Positions 25,654 through 34,586 are shown, counted from the stretch's first letter. The stretch: 64,000 bases of DNA from DATMAM01 sp035559995 (GCA_035559995.1 DATMAM010000033.1:124001-188000); one strand, 5' to 3'. Translations and numbers: made by a program. The notes: generated from the letters alone by a model not told the origin.

Positions 25654-26292
25654 ATGTTCGAGATCGGTGGAAAGAAAATACCCGCCACATTGGCGGAGAT
25701 CGTCGATCCGAAGCGCACGGCGCTGCTTCTCTGGGATATGGAGCGCGCGATCGCGCCCAACGCTTTCAATTACAAAGAGATCGCGGGGAAACTGAGAGAG
25801 CTATCCGCGTTGGCGCGTCAGGTCGGCGTGCCCGTTTTCTATTCCGTCCAGACCGGATTCGATCTGGTCAAAGAGGAGGCGGGAGTGTGGGTGCGCATAA
25901 GGATGAGGCGCGCCAGAGTCTCGGACCCGAGCGAGCTCCTGAAAGAAAAAGAAGATCCGAGGGGAACAGAAATTGTCGAGGAGCTAAAGCCGCAGCCTCA
26001 AGATATCGTCTTCCGCAAAAGGCGCCCCGACGGATTTGTCGGCACGGACTTCGACCTCATGCTTCGGAGCAAGGGCACCGGATCGATCGTTATCGGCGGC
26101 GTCGCCACAGAAGGCGGTGTGGAAGGTACGGCCCGGACCGGGCGCAATCTCGGATACGACGTGGTGATTCTTAAGGATTGCGTTGGCTCGAGACATCGCG
26201 AGCTGCACGAGATGGCCTTGCGGCTGATGGAGCAGACGCATTTCGATATCGCCAGTGCAGGCGAAATTGCCGAGATCTGGCGGAAAAAGTAA
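25654..26292 (+). CDS. Isochorismatase-fold hydrolase lacking the catalytic cysteine
   Basis: This 212-residue cysteine-hydrolase-fold protein has the catalytic Asp in LLLWDMERAIAP and the candidate Lys in IVFRKRRPDGF. At the nucleophile position it reads GGVATEGGVEGTAR. The usual Cys of GVATxxCV is Gly, as in true isochorismatases (EntB/PhzD type) that hydrolyse vinyl ethers without a nucleophilic Cys. GGAGG precedes the ATG. It is probably not an amidase or nicotinamidase. The substrate is unknown. Confidence 0.85.
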   Translation: MFEIGGKKIPATLAEIVDPKRTALLLWDMERAIAPNAFNYKEIAGKLRELSALARQVGVPVFYSVQTGFDLVKEEAGVWVRIRMRRARVSDPSELLKEKEDPRGTEIVEELKPQPQDIVFRKRRPDGFVGTDFDLMLRSKGTGSIVIGGVATEGGVEGTARTGRNLGYDVVILKDCVGSRHRELHEMALRLMEQTHFDIASAGEIAEIWRKK

Positions 26293-26322
26293 ATCGAGCG
26301 CGGCGCTTCGACCGCGCTCGAT
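26293..26322 (+). terminator. Hairpin terminating the isochorismatase-like gene
   Basis: ATCGAGCGCGG (26293-26303) pairs with CCGCGCTCGAT (26312-26322), an 11-bp perfect stem that begins immediately after the stop codon. It lies in a convergent spacer. A T-tract occurs only about 25 bp further on. Confidence 0.55.
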
Positions 26323-26367
26323 CCCTCATCGAAGCGAAAGCGCCAGCTTTTTTTTGTCAGCACGCTT

Positions 26368-26607
26368 TCAGGCCCGATGACAGTGATAGTGGCCCGAATG
26401 ATAGTGGCAAAACTCGCGGTCGCGCCGGCGGTAGTAATCGCGGTCGTAGTATCGCTCGCGGTAACGGCCGTAGTGTCGCGGCGGATCGTAGTCGTAATAA
26501 TAATAATCCCGGCGCGTGTAGGTGTCGTAGTGGCATCCTGCGAGAGGGACCAGGAGCGCCGTCAGCAAGCCCCCTAACAAAACGCGTCTCAAGTTTCTCC
26601 GCTCCAT
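26368..26607 (-). CDS. Small Tyr/Arg/His-rich lipoprotein
   Basis: The ATG at 26607 lies eight bases from AGGAGG; an earlier ATG is too close to it. The 79-residue product has a lipoprotein signal with lipobox VPLAGC (Cys about residue 26). The mature tail is very rich in Tyr, Arg and Asp (YDRDYYRRRDREF) and ends in a His/Cys cluster (CHYHSGHYHCHRA). The tail could bind metal. I recognise no named family. It converges on the isochorismatase-like gene. Confidence 0.65.
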   Translation of the reverse strand: MERRNLRRVLLGGLLTALLVPLAGCHYDTYTRRDYYYYDYDPPRHYGRYRERYYDRDYYRRRDREFCHYHSGHYHCHRA

Positions 26608-26886
26608 TTGCATAGCCTCCTTCGGAGAGTGTCCTATCTCCGCCGAGAATTTCCCGGACAGAACGCCATAAACGTGAGAGCCGTCCGCGCCCGGGTTTCC
26701 CAAGCTCGACGCTGCAACGGTCATGCCAGCTAAAAAATCGGCTCGGCTCGAGTTCCGGTGCCGGGCGCGCGGCAGCAAAGGCGTAAAAAAGTTACGGCGG
26801 AGAGAAAAAAATTACCGCTCCGGCCCGGCCGGCCCTGTCGCAAACGCGAAACAAAAAGAGCAAGCCGCGAACGCGCCGCGCGCCAC

Positions 26887-26915
26887 TTGACAACGAGTAG
26901 CCGCTGCAGGATAAG
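26887..26915 (+). promoter_or_regulatory. Sigma-70 promoter for the LLM oxidoreductase
   Basis: TTGACA (26887-26892), 17 bp, then GATAAG (26910-26915). The -35 is perfect and the -10 matches in the central bases. The ATG of the downstream gene is 50 bp further. The rest of the spacer 26608-26965 holds nothing else I can identify. Confidence 0.55.
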
Positions 26916-26965
26916 CGCAGACGTGCCCCGAAGACGCGCGGCTTCGGGTTCGGAGCTTTGCCGAG

Positions 26966-27967
26966 ATGAAGTTTGGAATCTTTGTTTTTGGCGATAACCA
27001 TCCTGAGCTCGGCCGCTCGAACAGTGCTTTTTACGAAGAGACTCTCACGATGGCCGAATGGGCGGAGGAGCTGGGCTTTGTCTCTTTCTGGTTCGGCGAG
27101 CACCATTTCTACTGGTACGGAACGCTGCCTTCGCCGCCGATGTTGATTGCCGCCCTCGGGAGGCGAACCCAGAAAATCAGGCTCGGGCCCGCGGTCAGCG
27201 TCCTGCCTTTTCATCACCCGCTCCTCCTCGCCGAGGAGTATGCGTTTGCCGACAACCTCTGCGGTGGCAGGCTCAATTTCGCGGTCGGCAGCGGCTTTTC
27301 GCCGGTCGAATACAGGACGCTGGGGATGTCGCTGGAAGAGGCGAGAGAAAGATATTGGGAAGCTTTCGCCGTGATCCTGAAGGCGTGGACCGAGGACCCG
27401 TTTTGCCACAGCGGGAAGTTTTACCGCATCGAAAACGGCTCGCTTTACGTGAAACCCGTGCAAAGGCCGCATCCGCCGACCTGGGTGGCGGCTTCAAGCA
27501 GCGAGACTCTGGCAAGGGCGGGACGGCTCGGCTTCCCGATCATGGGAATTCCCTTCGTGCGCTCGAACAGCCTTCGGGAAGTAAAAGAGAAAAACGACCT
27601 GTTCAAAGAGTCTTATTTTGGCGCGGGGCACACAACCGAGCCCGATATCATCGTGGCCCTGCACTTCTATCTCGACCCGAACGACGAGCGGGCGGTCGAG
27701 CTGGCGCGGCCGTACTTTCACCGGACACTCTTGTTTCACAAAACCTACCGGCGCCCGGGAAGCAAGATTCCCGATTTCGACGACGTTAGAAACGAGAAGC
27801 TCGCGATCTTCGCTTCGCCCGAGCGCGCCGAGGAGATTCTGCGAGAATACGAGGCGATCGGCGTGACCCACGTGATTTGTATGGTCAACTTCGGCGGCGT
27901 CTCGATGCCGGAGGTGCGACGAACCATGGAGCTCATCGCGCACGAGTTGATGCCCCGGCTCGCTTAG
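26966..27967 (+). CDS. LLM-class flavin-dependent oxidoreductase
   Basis: This 333-residue bacterial luciferase-like TIM barrel shows LGFVSFWFGEHHFYWYG, LPFHHPLLLAEEYA and FAVGSGFSPVEYRTLGM, then PPTWVAASSSETLARAGRLG. These enzymes use FMNH2 (or F420) for monooxygenation or hydride transfer on small organics. No flavin reductase is adjacent. It has its own promoter at 26887. The substrate is unknown; the neighbours (hydrolase, amidohydrolase) suggest a catabolic step. Confidence 0.88.
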   Translation: MKFGIFVFGDNHPELGRSNSAFYEETLTMAEWAEELGFVSFWFGEHHFYWYGTLPSPPMLIAALGRRTQKIRLGPAVSVLPFHHPLLLAEEYAFADNLCGGRLNFAVGSGFSPVEYRTLGMSLEEARERYWEAFAVILKAWTEDPFCHSGKFYRIENGSLYVKPVQRPHPPTWVAASSSETLARAGRLGFPIMGIPFVRSNSLREVKEKNDLFKESYFGAGHTTEPDIIVALHFYLDPNDERAVELARPYFHRTLLFHKTYRRPGSKIPDFDDVRNEKLAIFASPERAEEILREYEAIGVTHVICMVNFGGVSMPEVRRTMELIAHELMPRLA

Positions 27968-28188
27968 TCAGATGGCGCCGGCTATGCAACGAAAGCGAAG
28001 GCTGAAGGGGCCGGTTTTGGCCGTCTCGCTTTTGGGGTCCGCGGACTCCGGCGCGGCACCGCTGCGCTTGTCTGCTCCGCCATCGCGCCTCCGGTCGCGG
28101 GGGCGGGTCGAATGCGCGCTCAACGCATGGCGAAGGCGTCGCGGTGGTCGCGCGCGATAAGGAGGAATCAAAAACGGAGGGTCGAACC

Positions 28189-28926
28189 ATGTCCGTGTGG
28201 CAACGGGGTGAGGTTTCCATCTATTACGAGACCTACGGTTCGGGGTTTCCGTTGTTGCTGATCGCGCCGGGCGGGATGAACTCGGTGATCGAATTTTGGA
28301 ACCGTTCGGCCTTCAATCCGATGGAAATCTTCTCGAAACAATACTGGTGCATCGCGATGGACCAGCGCAACGCCGGGCGATCGAAGGGGCCGCTGGAGAT
28401 GGAGGATCCCTGGGGCAGCTACGCCGGGGACCAGCTCGGCCTGATGAATCATTTGGGCATCGAACGATTTCACGTGCTCGGCTGCTGCATCGGCTGCTCC
28501 TACGCTTTGAGCCTGATCCAGCGCGCGCCCAAGCGGGTCGTCGCGGCGGTGCTCGAGCAGCCGATCGGCATCTCCGACGAGAACCGAAACGTCCTCGCTA
28601 CGAACCTCTACGGCCGCTGGGCCAAGGCGCTCCCGGAAAAGCGTCCGGAACTCGAGCCGGCGGCGGTGGAAGCGTTTGGCAAGCGCATGTTCGCGGCAAA
28701 CGACTTTGTGTTCAGCGTCACGCGCGAATTCGTCAAGAAGTGCCGGACGCCGCTGCTCGTCATGCCCGGCAACAACCTGGACCACCCGCGCGCGATCGGA
28801 CACGAGATTGCGGCGCTGGCGCCGAACGCGGAGATGATTCCGGAATGGCGCGAGCCCTCGGATCTCGTGCCGCCGGCGGTTGCGCGGATCAAGAGCTTTC
28901 TCGGCGCCCATACGCCCTCAAGCTAG
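28189..28926 (+). CDS. Alpha/beta hydrolase with Cys in the nucleophile elbow
   Basis: The ATG at 28189 follows GGAGGG; 245 residues. The fold is clear: YETYGSGFPLLLIAPGG with the oxyanion-hole region, DQRNAGRSKGP, and the nucleophile elbow FHVLGCCIGCSYAL. The elbow reads G-C-C-I-G where most relatives have G-x-S-x-G, so the nucleophile would be Cys, as in dienelactone hydrolase. The usual C-terminal His of the triad is not obvious (PEWREPSDL). His residues in LDHPRAIGHEI might serve. It may be a thiol esterase, a dehalogenase relative or a non-hydrolytic protein. Confidence 0.82.
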   Translation: MSVWQRGEVSIYYETYGSGFPLLLIAPGGMNSVIEFWNRSAFNPMEIFSKQYWCIAMDQRNAGRSKGPLEMEDPWGSYAGDQLGLMNHLGIERFHVLGCCIGCSYALSLIQRAPKRVVAAVLEQPIGISDENRNVLATNLYGRWAKALPEKRPELEPAAVEAFGKRMFAANDFVFSVTREFVKKCRTPLLVMPGNNLDHPRAIGHEIAALAPNAEMIPEWREPSDLVPPAVARIKSFLGAHTPSS

Positions 28927-28983
28927 CCTCTCCGCGCAAGGCAAAGAAAAAGGATAGGCCTTTGACATGAGGGACAGAGAGCC

Positions 28984-30135
28984 ATGAAAAACGGCTTTAG
29001 GATTTTCGACACAGACACGCACGTCCGGCCCACGATCGAGACGCTCGCGCCTTACTTCGACGAGCGCCTGCGGCGGCGCTTGCCGGAGCTCGAGCCGTAC
29101 AAGCGCGAAAACCGGCGCGACGTCGAGGGAATGGTCGTGGGGCGCCATTCCTACGCGTTCGGCGAGCGCGTCGCGTACTCCCGGATGCTGGGCAAGGCGG
29201 CGGCGGAGCCAGGCGAGTTCAGGCCGCGGTCGAAATACATGGGAACCCGCCACGCGACCAGGGGCGCCATCGATGACGATGCGGGCGCGCGGCTCAAGGA
29301 CATGGACGAAGAAGGCGTGGATGTGCAGTTCTTGATCGGCGGAGCGGGCTCGACAAGCTCGCTCAACGATCATGAATTCGACGTTGGATTCATGCGCGCT
29401 TACAACCGCTATCTCCACGAGTTTTGCGGCGAAGACCCGCGCCGCCTGAAGGCCGCGCCTCCCGTTCTCCTTACCGCCGTCGACGAGTGCGTCCAGGAGA
29501 TCAGGCGCTGGGGAAAAGAGCGCTGGATGGTCGGTATTTTGCCGGAGTCGCGAAACGATATCCCCTTGGACCATCCCGATATGGAGCCGGTCTGGAAGGC
29601 GTGCGACGAGCTCGGCCTGGCCGTTGTGTATCACAGCCACTACGCGGGCCCGCCCTACTTTCCCGGCTATCTCGATCTGTGGGCGAACGCGTTTCTGGCG
29701 CGCTCGGCCGCGCATCCGTGGGGCGCGATGCGCGCGCTCGGCTCCTTTGTAGGCTCAGGAATCATGGACCGATACAAAAATCTGCGCTTTGGAATCCTCG
29801 AAAGCGGCTGCGGCTGGTTGCCGTTCTGGAGCCGGCGGCTCGACGACCAGGCGGAGTACGTGCTGGGGAGCATTCCTGCGCTCGAGCACAGGATCAGCGA
29901 CTACCTAACCGGAGGGAGATTTTTTTCCAGCATCGAGATGTCCGAAGGCCAGGATATGATCGAGATGGTGATCGATTTCCTCGGCGAGGGCGTGTTGATG
30001 TACGCTTCGGACTACCCGCACTTCGAGTGCCGGTTCCCGAACTCCGTCGACTGCTTTCTAAGCTGGAGCTTGAGCGACAGCCGGCGGCGAAAGCTTCTGT
30101 GGGAAAATCCCGTGCGCTTTTACGGCGAGCCATAA
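28984..30135 (+). CDS. Metal-dependent amidohydrolase (ACMSD-like)
   Basis: This 383-residue TIM barrel has N-terminal DTDTHV (D-x-H metal motif), VVYHSHYAG and YASDYPHFE with the catalytic Asp. It belongs to the amidohydrolase_2 group of decarboxylases and hydrolases (ACMSD, gamma-resorcylate decarboxylase and relatives). It starts 57 bp after the alpha/beta hydrolase on the same strand, probably co-transcribed. It is related to the pair at 52365 and 53507. Confidence 0.87.
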   Translation: MKNGFRIFDTDTHVRPTIETLAPYFDERLRRRLPELEPYKRENRRDVEGMVVGRHSYAFGERVAYSRMLGKAAAEPGEFRPRSKYMGTRHATRGAIDDDAGARLKDMDEEGVDVQFLIGGAGSTSSLNDHEFDVGFMRAYNRYLHEFCGEDPRRLKAAPPVLLTAVDECVQEIRRWGKERWMVGILPESRNDIPLDHPDMEPVWKACDELGLAVVYHSHYAGPPYFPGYLDLWANAFLARSAAHPWGAMRALGSFVGSGIMDRYKNLRFGILESGCGWLPFWSRRLDDQAEYVLGSIPALEHRISDYLTGGRFFSSIEMSEGQDMIEMVIDFLGEGVLMYASDYPHFECRFPNSVDCFLSWSLSDSRRRKLLWENPVRFYGEP

Positions 30136-30412
30136 GCCGCCGTTGCTGCGGCAGATAGCGGCCGGGCCGGACGCCGCGGCGAAGTTCAAAGCGCAGAGAT
30201 GGCAAAATCCGAGCCGTGTTCGCGCTCGTTGATCGTGTTCGCCGCCACGATCACGATTTAGAGCCGTGATTTGAAGCGTGGCATTTTAGTTTTCATTTTG
30301 CACTGAGGCGCTGCAGAGAGCCCGATAGTTTTCGCGGCGATGATTGGTCGCAGCGGACCTGGGTGTCCGCCCCGATGAGCGTTGAGCAACCGCACGATGC
30401 TGGAGGAGCAAC

Positions 30413-31753
30413 ATGGGAAAAACGGAGACGGCGTTCGCCGATTTCGCGATCAATTTCCCGACGGAAAGAATTCCGCCGGACATTATGCATCTGGCGAAGC
30501 GCTGCCTGATGAACTATGCGGGCGTTGCGCTCTACGCTTCTCTGGATCCGGCGATCGACATCCTGCTGGATCTGTTTAAGGCCGAAGGCGCGGCGCCGGC
30601 GGCGAGCGTCATTGGCAAGGATTTCAAGACCTCCGCGGCGAACGCGGCGCTGGCAAATGGCTTTTTGGGCCATTTCGAGGATTTCGACGACACTCACACG
30701 ACCGTGATCCATCCAAGCTCGCCGATACTGCCTGCGGCATTGGCCATCGCCGAGCAGAAAGAGGTGAGCGGGCGGGAGTTGCTTGCGGCTTTTACGATCG
30801 GCGTTGAAGTCGCGTGCCGGATCGGCCTGGTGATCACGGCGCACTTTCGCGAAGGCGCCGAGCACTGGCACATCACGAACACCTGCGGGGTTCTCGGAGC
30901 CGCGGCGGCGGCAGGCCGTCTTTTGGGACTCACGCAGGAACAGATGGTCTACGCTTTCGCCATTGCCGGGACGCAGGCCTCGGGCGTGCGCGAGGTTTTT
31001 GGCTCGATGTGCAAGCCCTTCCACGCGGGCAAGGCGGCGCAAAACGGCCTGACCTCGGCGATGCTGGCGAAACGGGGTTTCACGGGCACCGACGGCATCT
31101 TCGAGGGGCCGCGCGGCCTGGTCGGCGTGATGGCGAAAGGCCACGATATCAACGAAGCGACCGAAGATCTCGGGCAGCGCTGGGAACTGCCGGCCAACGG
31201 GCTCAAGCCCTACGCCTGCGGACAGGCAAACCACGGATTCATCGACGCCGTGCTCGCTCTAAGGAAAAAGCCGGGCGTTACACCCGAGGCGGTAAAGCGC
31301 ATGCACGGGCGAGTGCGCCAGACGGCGCCGGCGCTGGTGCGCCGGCGCCATCCGCGGACGGGCCTGGAAGCGAAATTCTGCTACTATCACGCGATGGCCG
31401 TCGCGCTCATCGACGGTGAGGCGCTTCCGGCGCAGTTTACCGACGCGCGCGCGAACGATCCCGCGGTCGCCGAGCTGAGAAATCGGATCGAGGTCAGCGA
31501 GGACCCGTCGCTATCGCGGCGCGCCGCTGTCGTCACTCTCGAACTGAACGACGGGACGGCGTACACTGAGACGGTTCCGTATCCTACGGGCACGCCAGAG
31601 AATCCGCAGACCGACGACATGGTGCAAGAGAAGTTCAAGCGCTTGGCGGCGGCGGTGCTGCCGCCCGAGAGGGTCGCCAGAGCCGCGCGCGCCCTGTGGG
31701 AAGTCGATAAGCTTGCGGCCGCGCGGGAGCTGATGCCGCTCTTGAGCAAGTAA
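30413..31753 (+). CDS. MmgE/PrpD family protein
   Basis: This 446-residue member of the 2-methylcitrate dehydratase-like family shows GHFEDFDDTHT, VIHPSSPILPAALAIAEQ, GTQASGVREVFGSMCKPFHA and YACGQANHGFIDA. Family members dehydrate 2-methylcitrate, isomerise or decarboxylate cis-aconitate, and many are uncharacterised. No prpB/prpC is present, so a propionate role is not supported. GGAGGAG precedes the ATG. The next gene starts 20 bp downstream, an operon pair. Confidence 0.87.
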   Translation: MGKTETAFADFAINFPTERIPPDIMHLAKRCLMNYAGVALYASLDPAIDILLDLFKAEGAAPAASVIGKDFKTSAANAALANGFLGHFEDFDDTHTTVIHPSSPILPAALAIAEQKEVSGRELLAAFTIGVEVACRIGLVITAHFREGAEHWHITNTCGVLGAAAAAGRLLGLTQEQMVYAFAIAGTQASGVREVFGSMCKPFHAGKAAQNGLTSAMLAKRGFTGTDGIFEGPRGLVGVMAKGHDINEATEDLGQRWELPANGLKPYACGQANHGFIDAVLALRKKPGVTPEAVKRMHGRVRQTAPALVRRRHPRTGLEAKFCYYHAMAVALIDGEALPAQFTDARANDPAVAELRNRIEVSEDPSLSRRAAVVTLELNDGTAYTETVPYPTGTPENPQTDDMVQEKFKRLAAAVLPPERVARAARALWEVDKLAAARELMPLLSK

Positions 31754-31773
31754 GCCGAAAATTGGAGGTTGTC

Positions 31774-32586
31774 ATGATCACCGAAGTGACCGCGGAGATC
31801 CCCTACACGGTCGACACGGGCGAAAAGCTCGTGAACGAGACGTTTGGGCCGAACAATATTCGCCGGCGCAGAACGGGCGTGCACGAACTCAAGCCCATGA
31901 CGATCCGTAACGGCCGCCTCATTGCCGATCGGCTCTCGCTCGAAGAGCAGGGCTTTGTCTTTGTCGAGCACGAAACCAAAGTCAAGGATTTCTTCGACGC
32001 CGCGGAGCTGGAGTCGGTTTATTATCCGGAGATTGAGGCGCTGATCAAAAAGCTATCGGGCGCGGCGCGCGTGGTGATCTTCGACCACACGTTGCGCTCG
32101 GGCGATGAGGCGGAAAGAGAAGAAAAGCTCATCCGCGAGCCGGTGCTCTCGGCGCACAACGACTATACCGAGTGGTCCGGCCCGAACCGCCTGCGCGAGC
32201 TTTTACCGGATGAGGCGGAAACGCTGCTAGCGCGCCGCTTCGCGATCGTTCAGGTCTGGCGGGCGATCAATCGGCCGATCCAGAAGAATCCGCTGGCAAT
32301 TGCCGACGCAAAAAGCGTCGACATGGGGGATTTCCTCGTTGCGGAACGGCGCTACCCGCACCGCGTGGGAGAGACCTACCGGCTCAAGTACAATCCCGAG
32401 CACCGCTGGTACTATTTTCCGGAAATGCGGCGCGACGAGGCGCTCGTCTTTAAAGTCTACGATTCGGAAAAGGACGGGCGCGCGCGCTTTACACCCCACA
32501 CGTCTTTTCAGGATCCCACTTCGCCGCCGAGCGCGCCGCCGCGCCAGAGCATCGAGGTGCGGGCGCTGGCGTTGTTCGGCTCCTAA
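31774..32586 (+). CDS. CmcJ/NvfI-family oxygenase-like protein
   Basis: The ATG at 31774 follows GGAGG; 270 residues. The fingerprint includes SAHNDYTEWSGPNRLRELLP (His-x-Asp-like pair), ARRFAIVQVWRAINRPIQKN and the C-terminal RFTPHTSFQDPTSP. This is the fungal/bacterial family related to cephamycin CmcJ and the Fe(II)/2-oxoglutarate enzyme NvfI. Hydroxylation or endoperoxide-type oxidation is likely; the substrate is unknown. It is coupled to the MmgE/PrpD gene. Confidence 0.83.
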   Translation: MITEVTAEIPYTVDTGEKLVNETFGPNNIRRRRTGVHELKPMTIRNGRLIADRLSLEEQGFVFVEHETKVKDFFDAAELESVYYPEIEALIKKLSGAARVVIFDHTLRSGDEAEREEKLIREPVLSAHNDYTEWSGPNRLRELLPDEAETLLARRFAIVQVWRAINRPIQKNPLAIADAKSVDMGDFLVAERRYPHRVGETYRLKYNPEHRWYYFPEMRRDEALVFKVYDSEKDGRARFTPHTSFQDPTSPPSAPPRQSIEVRALALFGS

Positions 32587-32770
32587 GGGCGCTTTGTTCT
32601 TTTCCTGTCGATGCGGCCCCGCTAACTAAGCGCGGCCGGCGCGTTGAACAGCTTTCCCTGATGACGCAAGGCGCGCATTTTTGGCGTACCGAGACAAAAT
32701 TTTGCTCGACGCCAATCGAAACAAGGGCAAAACTCCTGAAAAAACGACGCCGGATTTACGCAACAAGCGA

Positions 32771-32786
32771 TGGTATGCGTCTTGCG
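32771..32786 (+). promoter_or_regulatory. Sigma-54 (-24/-12) promoter
   Basis: TGGTAT, five bases, TTGCG, with GG (32772-32773) and GC (32784-32785) exactly 10 bp apart. It closely resembles the element at 17097 (TGGTAnGC-TCTTGCG core). It lies 69 bp upstream of the ATG at 32855. Confidence 0.6.
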
Positions 32787-32854
32787 TCCTATGCCTTGCC
32801 ACGCGGCGGCGCCGGCTGCGGCGAAGGCATTAAACGGAGAACGAGGTGAACGCC

Positions 32855-33763
32855 ATGCACGGCAGGATACATTTCGGGCTTTCTGTTCCGGTATTTTTGT
32901 TGTGGTTGTCACTCATTTCGCCCTCCATCGCCCAGGAGGCAAGAGGTTCAGGAGGCGATGGGCGCACTTTGGAGTTCGTAGACCAACTCAAGGACGTCAT
33001 TCAAAGGGCGGAACGGAGTCGCTCTGCGGACCCCGGAGTTCTTCAGGAACTGCGCGACCTTGTCCGGCGCTACGACTGGCCCTGGCGCGCTTCACTGCTT
33101 TACGACGATTTCCGCGACGGCGACTACACGTTTGATCCCAGATGGACGACGATAAACGGTGATTTCTGGGTAAGCCAGAACGCCGGGTTGAGGACGCGCT
33201 TCGAGATTGCGGCCGCGACCCGAAGAGCCTCCAGCAGCGGACCGCTGGATATTCTAGAGGGGATTTTCCGCGGCGCTTCGGCAAGTCGAGGGCAGGACGT
33301 CGAGCCGCAGTCTGCGTCCGCAGCTCATATCTACACGGAAGTGCCGATCACCAATGCATTTGCCGTGAAATTTGAAATAGGGTCCAGAGGGTATCCCCAG
33401 GAAGGAAATCGAATCGAGTTCGGTCCTTTCCGCGGAGCACAGCAGGACGGCGGCTATCGACTCGCGTATGAGCCCGGAAAGAGGCCGTCTTTCACGCTGC
33501 TGCGCGTCGCGCCGGGCCGGTCATCCATCATCGAAATGTACGATGAGGTAGTGGATCTCGACGACGGCCAACTGCACCAGATCGAGTGGAGGCGCGCTGC
33601 CGACGGGACCATGACAGTGTTGTTGGACGGCAAAGAGATCATTCAGACGTTCGACCGCGCGTTTAACCATTCGTTCGATGGCTTCGTCATCTCGAATAAA
33701 GGCGGGGACTACACGATCAGGCGGGTAGCAATTTTCGGCACGCAAAAGAATTATGTCCGTTGA
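32855..33763 (+). CDS. Exported concanavalin-like lectin/LamG-type protein
   Basis: ATG 32855 is favoured over an in-frame GTG at 32846 because GAGG lies eight bases upstream. The 302-residue product has a signal peptide (PVFLLWLSLISPSIAQ). A short helical part comes next, then a beta-rich domain (LLYDDFRDGDYTFDPRWTTI, GYRLAYEPGKRPSFTLLRV, LHQIEWRRAADGTMTVLLDG) like LamG/DUF1080-type carbohydrate-binding folds. It is probably periplasmic or outer-membrane. It sits behind a sigma-54 element and ahead of a clear terminator, so it is a monocistronic unit. Confidence 0.7.
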   Translation: MHGRIHFGLSVPVFLLWLSLISPSIAQEARGSGGDGRTLEFVDQLKDVIQRAERSRSADPGVLQELRDLVRRYDWPWRASLLYDDFRDGDYTFDPRWTTINGDFWVSQNAGLRTRFEIAAATRRASSSGPLDILEGIFRGASASRGQDVEPQSASAAHIYTEVPITNAFAVKFEIGSRGYPQEGNRIEFGPFRGAQQDGGYRLAYEPGKRPSFTLLRVAPGRSSIIEMYDEVVDLDDGQLHQIEWRRAADGTMTVLLDGKEIIQTFDRAFNHSFDGFVISNKGGDYTIRRVAIFGTQKNYVR

Positions 33764-33848
33764 AGTCGCACGGGACTAACCGGCGCTGCCGCTCGATGGG
33801 CTCGGCGGCCCGTAAGTTCCTGCCGATACAACGGCGTGATGATACGGC

Positions 33849-33879
33849 AAGAGGGGAAACCACAATAGTTTCCCCTCTT
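33849..33879 (+). terminator. Rho-independent terminator
   Basis: AAGAGGGGAAA (33849-33859) pairs with TTTCCCCTCTT (33869-33879), an 11-bp stem and nine-base loop, followed by TTATTTT. It terminates the exported lectin-like gene on the plus strand. Confidence 0.8.
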
Positions 33880-33894
33880 TTATTTTCTGAATGA

Positions 33895-34296
33895 CTACAT
33901 CTTTTTTTCCTTGGCCATGGGCTCTTTGGTTTCTTTCTTTGTTTCCTTGGCCATTGCTTTCGGCTTTTCCACCCCAAGCTTCTCGGCAGTTTGGTCGTCG
34001 AGCCTTCCTGTACCCTTGAGACCGCTCGCCTCCTGGAAGGCCTTCAAGGCGGCGCGCGTCTTGGGACCCATGACGCCATCGATCGGTCCCGGATCTTGTC
34101 CTTTGGCTTTCAACGCCTCCTGAAGCTTCTTGGTTTCCTCGGAGCCCCGGGCTGAAGCCTTTGGCTCGGCCTTTTGGGCTTTCTCCATTTTTTCCTCTTT
34201 GGGAGCGGCAGCTTTTTCCTCGGCCGCCCAAGCAGGCAAGAGGAGAGCCAAAAATAGCGTTCCCGCCACGACGCCCGAAACCCATGACTGTCTCAT
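33895..34296 (-). CDS. Exported peptidoglycan-binding domain protein
   Basis: This 133-residue protein has a signal peptide (VVAGTLFLALLLPAWAA). A Lys/Ala/Glu linker precedes one PG_binding_1 domain (KLQEALKAKGQDPGPIDGVM, then GPKTRAALKAFQEASGL). The tail is Lys/Glu-rich. AAAGGAGGG precedes the ATG at 34296. No catalytic domain is present, so it likely acts as a wall-bound adaptor. Confidence 0.83.
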   Translation of the reverse strand: MRQSWVSGVVAGTLFLALLLPAWAAEEKAAAPKEEKMEKAQKAEPKASARGSEETKKLQEALKAKGQDPGPIDGVMGPKTRAALKAFQEASGLKGTGRLDDQTAEKLGVEKPKAMAKETKKETKEPMAKEKKM

Positions 34297-34359
34297 CGCT
34301 TTGCCCTCCTTTGAATTAGATTTCTTTTGACCCCACTGCGAACATAGGACCGTCCAAGA

Positions 34360-34586
34360 GGAGTGTCAATGCGGTTTGGGAAGCACTTTTCCCTTGGCAC
34401 ATGCACCTGATCGCGGGCGTGGCCAACGGCTGGCGCGTGGAGTTTCACGTGCCGATGTGGGTGGCGGGAGAAATGATCTATCGCGACCCGCCAAAACCGG
34501 CGCGCGGCACGGTGACGCTGACGGAAAAACCGGGTCTGGGTCTGGAGCCCAACGAGGACGCGTTGAGAGATACTCTGGAGGCGTAG
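34360..34586 (+). pseudogene. C-terminal fragment of an enolase-superfamily enzyme
   Basis: The frame reads HMHLIAGVANGWRVEFHVPM, then RDPPKPARGTVTLTEKPGLG and ends with a stop. This resembles the last 60-70 residues of mandelate racemase/muconate-lactonizing-type enzymes (C-terminal P-x-G-x-G-LGLE-P segment). The catalytic barrel upstream is absent, since the divergent peptidoglycan-binding gene begins there. It therefore looks like a truncated remnant. Confidence 0.55.

Noticed and set aside
30274..30302. Sigma-54 promoter upstream of MmgE/PrpD (TGGCATTTT...)
   Set aside because: GG is not followed by GC at the required 10-bp distance.
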